DNA of 34,969 nucleotides from Rhodocyclaceae bacterium (GTDB lineage: Bacteria; Pseudomonadota; Gammaproteobacteria; Burkholderiales; Usitatibacteraceae): assembly GCA_020247545.1 (NCBI GenBank), contig JADCIX010000043.1, forward strand, positions 1 to 34,969, read 5' to 3'. The notes beneath the pieces are model-generated. The model made no database searches. It was not told where the DNA came from and saw only the letters and a program-made list of their open reading frames with translations. Position 1 is the first letter of the stretch; each line of letters begins with the position of its first letter. Shown one piece after another: positions 1 to 8,205 of the stretch. The position numbers were made by a program, and so were the translations under genes.

Positions 1-49
1 GCCGCAGACGCTTTGCCGACCGCTCGGTTTTTGTCAGAAGAGGAATGTC

Positions 50-751
50 ATGAACAGATTCAGCATCAATCGCAGCGCTGCACTTTTGGCCACGCTAATG
101 GTTACCTGCCTCATGAACGCAGTCACCTATGCCCAGACGTCGGCAACAGCGCCCGCTACAGCCGCAAAACCGGTACCAGCCAAGCCCGAGCCAAGAAGGG
201 CGGTCGAAAAAGCCAAAGCGAGTTTTTGTAAACCTGAAATCAAAGGAACCCCTGTGAAAGTCAAACTCACCACATCAATGGGCGCACTCACCCTCGAACT
301 CGACGCAGAAAAAGCCCCGATCTCCGTCGAAAATTTCGTCAAGTATGTTCAGAGCGGCCACTATGCCGGCACCATTTTTCATCGTGTCATTGATGGCTTC
401 ATGATTCAAGGCGGCGGCTTCACCAAAGACATGCAGCAAAAACCAACCAACGCGCAGATCAAGAATGAATCTACCAACGGCCTGAAGAACGACATCTATA
501 CCGTCGCGATGGCGCGTACCGGTGTGCGTGACTCGGCAACCTCACAGTTCTTTATCAATGTGAAGGGCAATGACTTCTTGAATTACTCTGGCGAAAACCC
601 CCAAGGCTGGGGTTACGCAGTATTTGGCAAGGTGGTGGAAGGCTCGGAGATTGTCGACAAAATGCGCACCGTGAAGACGACGAATGCCGGCCCACATCAG
701 AATGTGCCCGTCGAGCCAATCGTGATTGAAAAGGCGGAATGTATTCAGTAA
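50..751 (+). CDS. Periplasmic cyclophilin-type peptidyl-prolyl cis-trans isomerase
   Basis: A 233-aa protein that isomerises Xaa-Pro peptide bonds, probably in the periplasm. Residues 1-28 look like a signal peptide: basic start, hydrophobic stretch, VTYA before the likely cut. A Pro/Ala/Lys-rich linker follows to about residue 65, then a single cyclophilin domain. The domain shows [15 protein letters not shown] at 110-124, with the catalytic Arg at 112, SQFFIN at 165-170 and a [11 protein letters not shown] block near the end. The ATG at 50 follows an AGAGGAA ribosome binding site. lpxH follows about 45 bases after the stop. Bacterial PpiA is the nearest named match; the exact symbol is left open because several paralogues usually exist. 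Confidence 0.93.
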   Translation: MNRFSINRSAALLATLMVTCLMNAVTYAQTSATAPATAAKPVPAKPEPRRAVEKAKASFCKPEIKGTPVKVKLTTSMGALTLELDAEKAPISVENFVKYVQSGHYAGTIFHRVIDGFMIQGGGFTKDMQQKPTNAQIKNESTNGLKNDIYTVAMARTGVRDSATSQFFINVKGNDFLNYSGENPQGWGYAVFGKVVEGSEIVDKMRTVKTTNAGPHQNVPVEPIVIEKAECIQ

Positions 752-796
752 ACAAATGGCCGAAAAAGATGATTGGCTACAGTTGTTCATCTAAGA

Positions 797-1522
797 ATGC
801 GGCCTAGCCTTTTCATTTCTGATCTGCACTTGCACCAAACGCGCCCGGAGATTTCGGCCGCGTTTTTTCATTTCTTGAGCAACGAAGCGGCACAAGCTGG
901 GGCGCTCTACATCCTCGGTGATTTGTTTGAGTTTTGGGTCGGCGACGACCAACTGGACCGCGACCGCTTTTCTCGAAAGGTTTGTGACGCTATTCGTATA
1001 TTGTCTGATCGCGGCGTCAACGTCTTCTTCACGCACGGCAATCGCGATTTTTTGATTGGCGAGCGGTTTGCTACAGAAGCAAAACTCACTATCCTCACCG
1101 ACCCCACGCAGATTCGTCTCGGCGAAAACTCTCTGTTGCTGCTTCACGGTGACACGCTTTGTACGGATGACCTCGCCTACCAGCAGTTTCGACGCCAAAC
1201 TCGTGATCCCGCATGGCAGGCGGGTATCCTCGCCAAGCCCTATGATGAGCGTGTTGCGCTGGCGGCATCTATTCGTGAACGCAGTGATACCGAGAAGGCC
1301 ACCAAGGCGGCAGACATCATGGATGTTTCACTAGCCACTGTTGAACAGGTGTTTCGCACAAATGGGTATATCGACATGATTCATGGCCACACCCACCGCC
1401 CTGCCACGCACGTACATATGGTCGACGGCCATCAATGCACTCGGCTTGTGTTGAGCGATTGGCAGACACAGGCTGAATTCGTCAACATCGACGACCTGGG
1501 CCGGAGACAATCGAGGACATGA
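797..1522 (+). CDS. lpxH: UDP-2,3-diacylglucosamine diphosphatase LpxH
   Basis: Hydrolyses UDP-2,3-diacylglucosamine to lipid X and UMP at the inner face of the cytoplasmic membrane, the fourth step of lipid A synthesis. The 241-aa protein carries the calcineurin-like metallophosphatase motifs: DLH at 9-11, GDLFEFWVGD at 41-50, GNRD at 81-84, HGD at 117-119 and HGHTH at 196-200, which together supply the two-metal site. The ATG at 797 is chosen because family members start just before the LFISDLHL strand. An in-frame TTG at 773 would add eight residues and cannot be excluded, since neither start has a strong ribosome binding site. The stop overlaps the next gene's ATG (ATGA), so translation is likely coupled. 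Confidence 0.92.
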   Translation: MRPSLFISDLHLHQTRPEISAAFFHFLSNEAAQAGALYILGDLFEFWVGDDQLDRDRFSRKVCDAIRILSDRGVNVFFTHGNRDFLIGERFATEAKLTILTDPTQIRLGENSLLLLHGDTLCTDDLAYQQFRRQTRDPAWQAGILAKPYDERVALAASIRERSDTEKATKAADIMDVSLATVEQVFRTNGYIDMIHGHTHRPATHVHMVDGHQCTRLVLSDWQTQAEFVNIDDLGRRQSRT

Positions 1523-2433
1523 GTTCTCTTCAAACCGTAAAGCGCTTTTTTGGCCTTGCCCCTAAACACTCGGAGATGGCTATCACACGCATTGGCAGCC
1601 TCCCGGCTTATGAGACACATGTGCGGAACATGGCGAAGACCCATCATGACCGCTGGGTGATGGAGCTCGAGTTGAGCCGATCTGGGACAGAGTTTTCCAC
1701 CCCGGGGCGCTGTTTCCCGTGTCAAAAGGAGGTCGAATTTAAAACCGACTTCCAGTACACCTCAACACGCGTCAATGGCCAGCTGGTGCCGAACTGGCGC
1801 GAACGTGTACTTTGCCCGTGTCAGTTGAACAACAGGACACGGGCCTCCATTCAATTTCTCGAAGAGACATTGGGCGCACAACGGCGTGACTCTGTTTACA
1901 TCGCCGAACAAGTCACACCGCTCTACGAAATGCTGAAGAAACGATTTCCAAAGCTGGTCGGGAGCGAATATCTTGGGGACACTGTCGAGTTTGGCAAAAC
2001 GAATGAACGCGGCGTTCGCAACGAGAGCATCACCAAACTCACGTTCAACGATAACTCATTCCGCTTTGTGCTCAATTTTGATGTGCTCGAGCATATTCCC
2101 AACCCAGAAGATGGTCTCAAAGAGATTTACCGAGTGCTGGCGAAGGGTGGCAAAGTTCTGTTGTCCGTCCCGTTCCTGCCGATGCAGCAAGAAACAGTGG
2201 TGCGCGCACGCCTCGACTCCGACGGCGAAGTTGAACACGTACTAGAAGCGCAATACCACGGCGACCCTGTCTCGACCGCCGGCTGCTTGTGCTTTCAGGA
2301 TTTTGGCTGGGATCTGCTGGACCGCATGCGCACGATAGGCTTTGTCGACGTCAACATGTTACTCTACTGGTCAGCCGAGTACGGCTATTTCGGCGTCGAA
2401 CAAATGATGATAGTCGGAAGTAAGCAGCGCTAA
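1519..2433 (+). CDS. Class I SAM-dependent methyltransferase with N-terminal Cys pairs
   Basis: A 304-aa protein read as a Methyltransf_11-type SAM methyltransferase. The clearest sign is the stretch at about 187-217 (FDVLEHIPNPEDGL, then a KGG turn and the VLLSVPF strand), typical of motifs II and III. The usual GxGxG of motif I is not obvious: the corresponding region is VYIAEQVTPLYEML then GSEYLG. Before the fold lie C65-x2-C68 and C99-x-C101, a possible zinc ribbon. The start overlaps the lpxH stop by ATGA and a second methyltransferase follows 14 bases downstream. The substrate is unknown; the nearby lpxH and the convergent glycosyltransferase genes suggest a surface glycan or lipid, which is inference. 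Confidence 0.8.
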   Translation: MSSLQTVKRFFGLAPKHSEMAITRIGSLPAYETHVRNMAKTHHDRWVMELELSRSGTEFSTPGRCFPCQKEVEFKTDFQYTSTRVNGQLVPNWRERVLCPCQLNNRTRASIQFLEETLGAQRRDSVYIAEQVTPLYEMLKKRFPKLVGSEYLGDTVEFGKTNERGVRNESITKLTFNDNSFRFVLNFDVLEHIPNPEDGLKEIYRVLAKGGKVLLSVPFLPMQQETVVRARLDSDGEVEHVLEAQYHGDPVSTAGCLCFQDFGWDLLDRMRTIGFVDVNMLLYWSAEYGYFGVEQMMIVGSKQR

Positions 2434-2447
2434 CCGATACGACCAGA

Positions 2448-3626
2448 ATGAAACTACCTAGAGCAAGAAGCGTATTACGAGGGATTCTGGCGTCCATCGG
2501 CCTGCTGCCGTTTCTCAGGCGACTGCTTGGCCGCAACGCCGATGGTAGCGAGGCAGCAAGCCGCTCAACCCCGGATTCGGCTGGCGAATCATCCGATTCG
2601 ACGCCTCTTGGCGTCGATGGTGATAACCAGCAGTATTTGACCGACGCCGTGTATCAGGAAAAACTAACGCGCGAACAGGAGAATTTTGCAAACTACGTAG
2701 ACGTACATGACCTCCCGCCCATTTTTCACTATTGGTCGAACAAGTATCTTTTGCCAGCACTTCAACCATTTGGGTTTACCGGACCGGACTCGTTTTATTG
2801 CCTTCATCTGGAAGCGCAACTTGCAAAAGCTGGCGAGAGAATTACCCGTTTCGCGAGCGTTGGTGCAGGAAATTGCGACACAGAAGTTAGGCTTGCGGGC
2901 ATTCTGCGCGAGCGTGGGCATCAAAGCTTTACCATTGAGTGCCTGGACATCAATGAAACAATGCTCGCACGCGGTACGGCGATTGCCGCGGATGCCGGTG
3001 TAAGTCAACACATCATCGCCAACGCCATAGACTTCAATTTTTGGGAACCAACCGCAGAATACGACGCGGTCATTGCTAACCAATCACTGCATCATGTTGA
3101 GCGGTTGGAAACCCTTTTTGCAGCAATCAAACGAGCAATCGGTGCAAACGGTGTCTTCATTACGTCGGATATGATCGGCCGCAACGGGCATATGCGCTGG
3201 CCCGAGGCACTCGACTACGTACACCAATTCTGGCGTGAGCTGCCAGAGAGCCATCGCTACAATCATCAGTTAAGGAGATACGAGGCGCTTTACGAAAACT
3301 GGGACTGTTCAACTGAGGGCTTTGAGGGCGTACGCGCTCAGGATGTTCTGGCCCTTCTAGTGAAGAACTTCCATTTCGAAGCGTTTTTTGCATATGCCAA
3401 CATCATCGACCCCTTTATTGACCGTGGGTTTGGCCACAACTTCGATGTGAACAAAGAGTCTGATCGGTCTTTCATCGATAGAGTCCATGCGACCGATGTG
3501 GCACAGATGCTTGCGGGAAACATCAAGCCAACACAAATGCTAGCTGCAATGCGGGCTACGCCCGTGACGCTTGATCGTTTCATCCCACCATTTACGCCGG
3601 AATTTTGTGTACGGCGCACCGACTAG
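2448..3626 (+). CDS. Class I SAM-dependent methyltransferase
   Basis: A 392-aa protein. Residues 1-60 are a basic, weakly hydrophobic start and a Ser/Asp-rich linker. The methyltransferase core has motif I as ASVGAGNCDTE at 136-146, an acidic end of strand 2 in ECLDIN near 164-169, and a motif IV-like stretch DAVIANQSLHHVE ending at 218. The C-terminal third, about 230-392, has no fold I recognise. No strong ribosome binding site is seen, so coupling to the gene 14 bases upstream is plausible. It is the last plus-strand gene before the convergent glycosyltransferase genes. Acceptor unknown; a sugar or lipid-linked glycan acceptor is a guess from context. Confidence 0.78.
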   Translation: MKLPRARSVLRGILASIGLLPFLRRLLGRNADGSEAASRSTPDSAGESSDSTPLGVDGDNQQYLTDAVYQEKLTREQENFANYVDVHDLPPIFHYWSNKYLLPALQPFGFTGPDSFYCLHLEAQLAKAGERITRFASVGAGNCDTEVRLAGILRERGHQSFTIECLDINETMLARGTAIAADAGVSQHIIANAIDFNFWEPTAEYDAVIANQSLHHVERLETLFAAIKRAIGANGVFITSDMIGRNGHMRWPEALDYVHQFWRELPESHRYNHQLRRYEALYENWDCSTEGFEGVRAQDVLALLVKNFHFEAFFAYANIIDPFIDRGFGHNFDVNKESDRSFIDRVHATDVAQMLAGNIKPTQMLAAMRATPVTLDRFIPPFTPEFCVRRTD

Positions 3627-3717
3627 TGCGGCCAAGAGGCGATCAGCGATATTGCAAACATCGCTTGTCGGTCACAAGTTCATTCGCGCAAAAAAACCGC
3701 GTGGGTACCTCCTGCCC

Positions 3718-4680
3718 TCAACTCAACAACTGATGTAAACACCGCTTCGGCACACTGGCGATATCGTAGTTCATGGCACCAATCAGCAAATGGCCTCCCA
3801 GCAGTACCGGCATTGCCGCCAACATGACCGTGCCGCTCGACGCGACAACCCCACTGCTGATACTCATTAGCCAGTGCCAAGCGCCGAAGGCCGCTCCCGC
3901 GCCAAAGAACATCATGCCCAATAGCAGCTGCACTGAGCCAGCGTTGAAGTCGCGGAGTAGGTAGTTGTAAAACATCCGTTTGAAGAAACGGCTCAAGTAT
4001 TTTCCCGGAAAGTCGAGCAACACACTCGACACACGAAGGTTGGATTTCTCGTCGGCATACACCGACTCCATCGGAATATCCAACACCACTGCGCGCATGG
4101 TGCCGAGCCGAAACAGCATATCGCTCTCAAAGAAATAGCGCTTTGCCAGCTTGTCGAGCGGCATGCGGCGGAGCACTTTGGTGTGGATCGCCGTGTAACC
4201 GTTGGTTGGATCCATCACGTCCCAGTAGCCCGATGAGAACTTGTTCACCAACGATAGCGCCGCATTGCCAAACAAACGCACACGCGGCATATCGCGTAAA
4301 GACTCCAACTCAAAAAAACGATTGCCCTTGGTGTAGTCGGCGCGCCCTTCAACAATTGGCTCGACAAACAACGGGATCAGTGCTGGATCCATCTGCCCAT
4401 CGCTGTCTATCTTGATAACGATATCAACCTTATCGTTGAGCGCTGCACGATAACCACTCACCACCGCGCCGCCGACGCCGTGATTTTTTGCATGGCCAAT
4501 CACCACAAGGCGCGGATCTTGTAAATTCGCGCTGACATGAGTGCCGGTTTCTTCCGGACAGGCATCATCCACCACGTAGATACGATCAATCCATGGCGGC
4601 AACTTGTTAATCACCCCCAGCACCTGTCGTGATGACTTGTAGCAGGGAAGTACGACCGCAATACGCGCAGATTGAAACAC
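3718..4680 (-). CDS. GT2 family glycosyltransferase, GtrB/DPM1-like, with C-terminal membrane helices
   Basis: A 320-aa protein that probably transfers a sugar from a nucleotide donor to polyprenyl phosphate at the cytoplasmic face of the inner membrane. The GT-A fold shows IAVVLPCYKS at the start, VDDA at 37-40 and the metal-binding DSDGQ at 92-96. After about residue 235 there are two hydrophobic segments, as in GtrB-type polyprenol-phosphate glycosyltransferases. The GTG at 4680 is preferred: it has an AGGGGG ribosome binding site and lies just after the upstream gene's stop. The ATG at 4719 would overlap that gene and add 13 residues. It is the last gene of the minus-strand glycan cassette. 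Sugar identity is unknown. Confidence 0.85.
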   Translation of the reverse strand: MFQSARIAVVLPCYKSSRQVLGVINKLPPWIDRIYVVDDACPEETGTHVSANLQDPRLVVIGHAKNHGVGGAVVSGYRAALNDKVDIVIKIDSDGQMDPALIPLFVEPIVEGRADYTKGNRFFELESLRDMPRVRLFGNAALSLVNKFSSGYWDVMDPTNGYTAIHTKVLRRMPLDKLAKRYFFESDMLFRLGTMRAVVLDIPMESVYADEKSNLRVSSVLLDFPGKYLSRFFKRMFYNYLLRDFNAGSVQLLLGMMFFGAGAAFGAWHWLMSISSGVVASSGTVMLAAMPVLLGGHLLIGAMNYDIASVPKRCLHQLLS

Positions 4681-4684
4681 TCCA

Positions 4685-5041
4685 CTACCCCCTTGCGATA
4701 ACAAACACACCAGCAACAATCAGTGATCCACCAATCAGGTGATTTAGCCCTATCGGCTCCGTCAGCAAAAAGTAGGATGCAATCGGCACGATGATAAACG
4801 CGAGCGCATAGACGGGGTAGGCGACGTTCAGCGGAATAAACCGCAGCACCCAAACCCACATCAAAGTCGCCACTCCATAAATGACCAGCGCAACAATAAA
4901 CTGCCAGGTAAACCACTGCTCAATTAGCGACAGCCCCGGAGAATTGGTAGCCCGGTTGGCGACGAGCTTAAACATGATCTGCCCGCCGGCGACCAAGCAA
5001 ACACACAGAAACGTTAGGAGCAATGCAACATTCTTTGTCAT
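4685..5041 (-). CDS. SMR/EamA-like four-helix membrane protein (ArnE-like, possible lipid-sugar flippase)
   Basis: A 118-aa, almost wholly hydrophobic protein with four predicted membrane helices, near residues 5-25, 44-64, 70-90 and 96-116. The C-terminal half has the SMR/EamA look: LNVAYPVYALAFIIVPI, then a TEPIG turn and a Gly-rich last helix. ArnE/ArnF and related small proteins flip undecaprenyl phosphate-linked sugars; others of this shape export drugs. Its position 9 bases after a GT-C-like gene and 4 bases before a GtrB-like gene favours the flippase reading. It lacks flanking genes expected of a drug exporter, such as a regulator. Confidence 0.78.
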   Translation of the reverse strand: MTKNVALLLTFLCVCLVAGGQIMFKLVANRATNSPGLSLIEQWFTWQFIVALVIYGVATLMWVWVLRFIPLNVAYPVYALAFIIVPIASYFLLTEPIGLNHLIGGSLIVAGVFVIARG

Positions 5042-5050
5042 GAGGTTAGG

Positions 5051-7012
5051 TTACCTTCCACGAGTGTAGCCGTACTTCCGATACCATTCTTCCCAACTGC
5101 CGACGCCGTGCTTTTCGAAGAACTGCTTTCGATACTCGACCATGGTACGTGTCTGCACGAGTTCCAGCCGTTCAATATCCAACGTAGCACCTCGGCAGGT
5201 GAAATGCATTCGTAATCGGCCCGGTTCATTGAGTCGGATATGTGCTGCACCGCCGTAGATAATCTTTTTTGTTTCCGGACCAGACGTCCAAGGTTGTGAC
5301 CAGGTACGTTCTCGCGTAAAACTTTCTTCGCCCGCAGCACGATAATCAAGCCGAACTCGAATACACTGGCCGGGATTGGCTGGATCGACAATCCGCGCCA
5401 GCATCGAAAGGGCTAGCTGTGGCACGCGCGGCGCAGGTAGTGCGGAAAAATCGAACTCAATAGTTCCTGTTTCTTCAGTCTGTGTCAATTTGCCATCCGC
5501 GTGTAAGACAAATCCCTGCATGTTCGAAATCGGTAGTTTGTTGCGGTCATAACCAAGTACCACACGATGACTTACGCCGTAAAGATTGGGGGCGTGGAAA
5601 TGCAGGTTAAACGTGGTCTGCGTTCCCACCCACCAAGCCACACACACTGAAGCGGCTGCGAGTGGGGTCACCCACCAGCGCATGTTGAACAACGCGAATG
5701 CCACGCCAGTTCCCGCCAGTACGGCGAGCGGTAGATCCACCGCAGAAACCGAGTAACGATGGGCATACAACACCGGAAGATGTAATGCGACCTGAAACGC
5801 AAAAAACAGCCAGACATAACCGAGCAGCGGGACACGTCGTACGGCAAACAGCGATAGCGTAGCAGCACCGAGCAGTGCCACGCGCCAACCGCGCAGCTCG
5901 GTGACCGGCATCAACCACTCACGATTGGTCGCAAACAGAATTGCCGAGGTCTTGAGCGCATACATTTTCAGCAGCACTTTCGCGGGAAGATCGGCGATGA
6001 TGAAGTTCGCCATTGCCGCAAAAGAAGCGTTGGCACGGACGTCAAGATGCGTCATCCCCTCAGATGCGGCGAGGCCATGGTCAGAATTTAAATTAAAGTA
6101 ATTAGACTCAAAGCCATACGTCAACGGATGATGCCCGCTTAGCAGCGCGATACCAGCGCCCGTCGACACAGCACTAACCCCCCAAAGCAGCATATTCTTC
6201 GCAATGAGCGGCGCGACAATCGCGAGAGCAATTGCATGAGCATTTCTTAAGCCGCGCCAAAACGACTGCTGTTGCTCAGACCGTCTTGAACGCCACCATG
6301 CGCCAACAATGACTAGGGGCAAAAAATACAACACCGTCGCACGCGTGAGCGTCGCAAGACCAAGTAACACACCGCCGACCACATAACCCCACCGGGCGCC
6401 GCGCCATCCTTCGGCAAACGACCAAAACGTGGCAACCAACAAAAACATATAGATCGCTTCGACACTTGCGGTGGACATATACGGCCAGAAGTGCGGCGAC
6501 AATCCGTATGCCGCTGCCATCAGCACGCCGGCGGTTATCGAATGTAGCAGATAGCCGGTTCTGAACATCAGGCCGATGATCAGTACCGACAGCCCCATGT
6601 TTACCTGTCGCTGAATCCCAATTTCAGCGCCAAATAGTGCTGGAAACACCACCGAAAATGGCGGCACACTTATGCCGCGCTCAGTCAGAAAGAATTTTGG
6701 ACCATCGGCCAACAACTGCTTGGCCATTGGCAGATAGGTATGGATCGCATCAAAGTCATACGGCGTCCGCCCTGACCAGTCGAACAACATTCGGTAGTGG
6801 ATGATGCCGACCACCATGACCAGCAGCGTCCCCACGACACGCCACACCGCAGCGGTACTTTCCCACGCCAACAGACGCTCTCGCGACGTCAGCGCGCCCG
6901 ACAAACGCCAACTCGGAGGGGGGGAGTCGAATGGCGGAAGATTAAAGCGATGCCCAAGCCGATCAAATCCCGCGATTGCGATCGAGGTTGCCCATTGCAT
7001 CGGATTGCGCAC
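5051..7012 (-). CDS. Large polytopic membrane protein, GT-C (GT39/ArnT-like) glycosyltransferase candidate
   Basis: A 653-aa protein with a short cytoplasmic start, roughly ten hydrophobic segments between about residues 60 and 460, and a soluble C-terminal part of some 180 residues. The first large loop, after the helix near 60-75, contains GRTPYDFDAIHTYLPMAK, an acidic loop in the place where GT-C enzymes keep their catalytic Asp. The downstream flippase-like and GtrB-like genes fit an enzyme that uses a polyprenyl-phosphate sugar at the outer face of the membrane. The GTG at 7012 follows GAGG and sits just after the metZ stop; an ATG four codons on is the alternative. The exact GT family is uncertain; the membrane topology is clear. 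Confidence 0.72.
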   Translation of the reverse strand: MRNPMQWATSIAIAGFDRLGHRFNLPPFDSPPPSWRLSGALTSRERLLAWESTAAVWRVVGTLLVMVVGIIHYRMLFDWSGRTPYDFDAIHTYLPMAKQLLADGPKFFLTERGISVPPFSVVFPALFGAEIGIQRQVNMGLSVLIIGLMFRTGYLLHSITAGVLMAAAYGLSPHFWPYMSTASVEAIYMFLLVATFWSFAEGWRGARWGYVVGGVLLGLATLTRATVLYFLPLVIVGAWWRSRRSEQQQSFWRGLRNAHAIALAIVAPLIAKNMLLWGVSAVSTGAGIALLSGHHPLTYGFESNYFNLNSDHGLAASEGMTHLDVRANASFAAMANFIIADLPAKVLLKMYALKTSAILFATNREWLMPVTELRGWRVALLGAATLSLFAVRRVPLLGYVWLFFAFQVALHLPVLYAHRYSVSAVDLPLAVLAGTGVAFALFNMRWWVTPLAAASVCVAWWVGTQTTFNLHFHAPNLYGVSHRVVLGYDRNKLPISNMQGFVLHADGKLTQTEETGTIEFDFSALPAPRVPQLALSMLARIVDPANPGQCIRVRLDYRAAGEESFTRERTWSQPWTSGPETKKIIYGGAAHIRLNEPGRLRMHFTCRGATLDIERLELVQTRTMVEYRKQFFEKHGVGSWEEWYRKYGYTRGR

Positions 7013-7014
7013 CG

Positions 7015-8196
7015 CTACCTCAAGGACTGTGCGAGGTCGCGCTGCAGGTCTTGCGCAGATTCCAGCCCAACGGCCACGCGTACAAGCCCGTCACTGATTC
7101 CGGCGGCATCCCTTTCACGCTGGGTCAACCGCGCATGCGTCGTGGTTGCAGGATGGGTGATCGTCGATTTTGTATCACCAAGATTTGCAGTGATCGAAAT
7201 CATCTTGCAGGCATCAATTACGCGCCATGCGGCTTGTTGCCCGCCTTCAACTTCGAAGGCAAGTACTGCGCCTTGCTTGGTTGCCTGCGTTGCCGCAAGT
7301 TGATGTTGCGGGTGTGATTCAAGGCCTGCGTAGTACACTCGCTCGACCAATGGGCGTGTACCTAGCCAGCGCGCCAGCTCAAGTGCGCGATCGGATTGCT
7401 CCTCGATGCGTAAACGCAGCGTCTCCAAGCCTTTCAAACAAATCCACGCATTGAACGGGGACAACGCCGCACCAGCCGTCCGTACGTAGCCGTAGATGGA
7501 CTCGATTAACGTTTTGTCGCCGCAAACAGCGCCTGCCAGCACCCGACCTTGGCCGTCGAGATATTTGGTTGCCGAATGCACAACCAAATCTGCGCCGAGT
7601 TCCAGAGGCCGCTGCAACGCTGGCGTGAGCAAGCAGTTGTCCACGGCAAACACCGCCCCCGCCTGCCTGGCAATGTTTGCAACTGCGCGGATATCGGTGA
7701 TTTCCGCAAGCGGGTTTGATGGCGACTCACAGAACAGTAGCTTGGTGTTTGGCCGCATCGCACTCTGCCACGCCGTCGTGTCTGCACCGTTCACCCAGGT
7801 TGTTGTGATGCCGAGGCGGGCGGCAATTTGGTCGAAGAGCGGCACCACCGTGCCGAATACGCTCCGTGATGACACCATATGGTCGCCCTGCTTGAGCAGG
7901 CCAAACACGGTCGCCGCAATGGCTGCCATACCCGTCGCAGCCGCGACACAGTCTTCCGCTCCCTCCAGCGATGCGAGTCGCTGCTGAAACATCGTCACTG
8001 TCGGATTGGTGAACCGGGTATAGAGAAAACCCGGCTCTTGATTGGCGAACTTACGCGCCGCCTCAGCCGCGCTCTTGTAGGTGAAACTTGATGTCAGGAA
8101 CAACGCCTCAGAATGTTCCTGAAAGTTTGATTGCATCGAGCCGGCACGAACCGCGCGTGTATCAAACTCGAATCCCTCATCGTCCTGTGTTCCCAT
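7015..8196 (-). CDS. metZ: O-succinylhomoserine sulfhydrylase (Cys/Met metabolism PLP enzyme)
   Basis: Makes homocysteine directly from O-succinylhomoserine and sulfide in the cytoplasm. The 393-aa protein is a fold-type I PLP enzyme of the Cys/Met metabolism family: YTRFTNPT near 59-66 for phosphate binding, the DNC strand end near 186-188, and SATKYLDGQGRV with the Schiff-base Lys at 211. The GQGR form of that motif is usual for the sulfhydrylase branch rather than cystathionine gamma-synthase or beta-lyase. The ATG at 8196 has GAGG upstream and lies 9 bases after the purF stop, an arrangement known in betaproteobacteria. A related acylhomoserine sulfhydrylase is the only real alternative. 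Confidence 0.93.
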   Translation of the reverse strand: MGTQDDEGFEFDTRAVRAGSMQSNFQEHSEALFLTSSFTYKSAAEAARKFANQEPGFLYTRFTNPTVTMFQQRLASLEGAEDCVAAATGMAAIAATVFGLLKQGDHMVSSRSVFGTVVPLFDQIAARLGITTTWVNGADTTAWQSAMRPNTKLLFCESPSNPLAEITDIRAVANIARQAGAVFAVDNCLLTPALQRPLELGADLVVHSATKYLDGQGRVLAGAVCGDKTLIESIYGYVRTAGAALSPFNAWICLKGLETLRLRIEEQSDRALELARWLGTRPLVERVYYAGLESHPQHQLAATQATKQGAVLAFEVEGGQQAAWRVIDACKMISITANLGDTKSTITHPATTTHARLTQRERDAAGISDGLVRVAVGLESAQDLQRDLAQSLR

Positions 8197-8205
8197 TTTG
8201 CCGCC

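Noticed and set aside
16-33. CCGA/TCGG hairpin followed by TTTTT at the left edge
   Set aside because: Only a four-base stem and the upstream gene is outside the window, so it cannot be judged.
3645-3665. Hairpin AGCGAT/ATCGCT between the convergent gene ends
   Set aside because: Six-base stem with a nine-base loop and no T-run after it; a nearby minus-strand T7 run lacks a fitting stem. Not enough to call a terminator.
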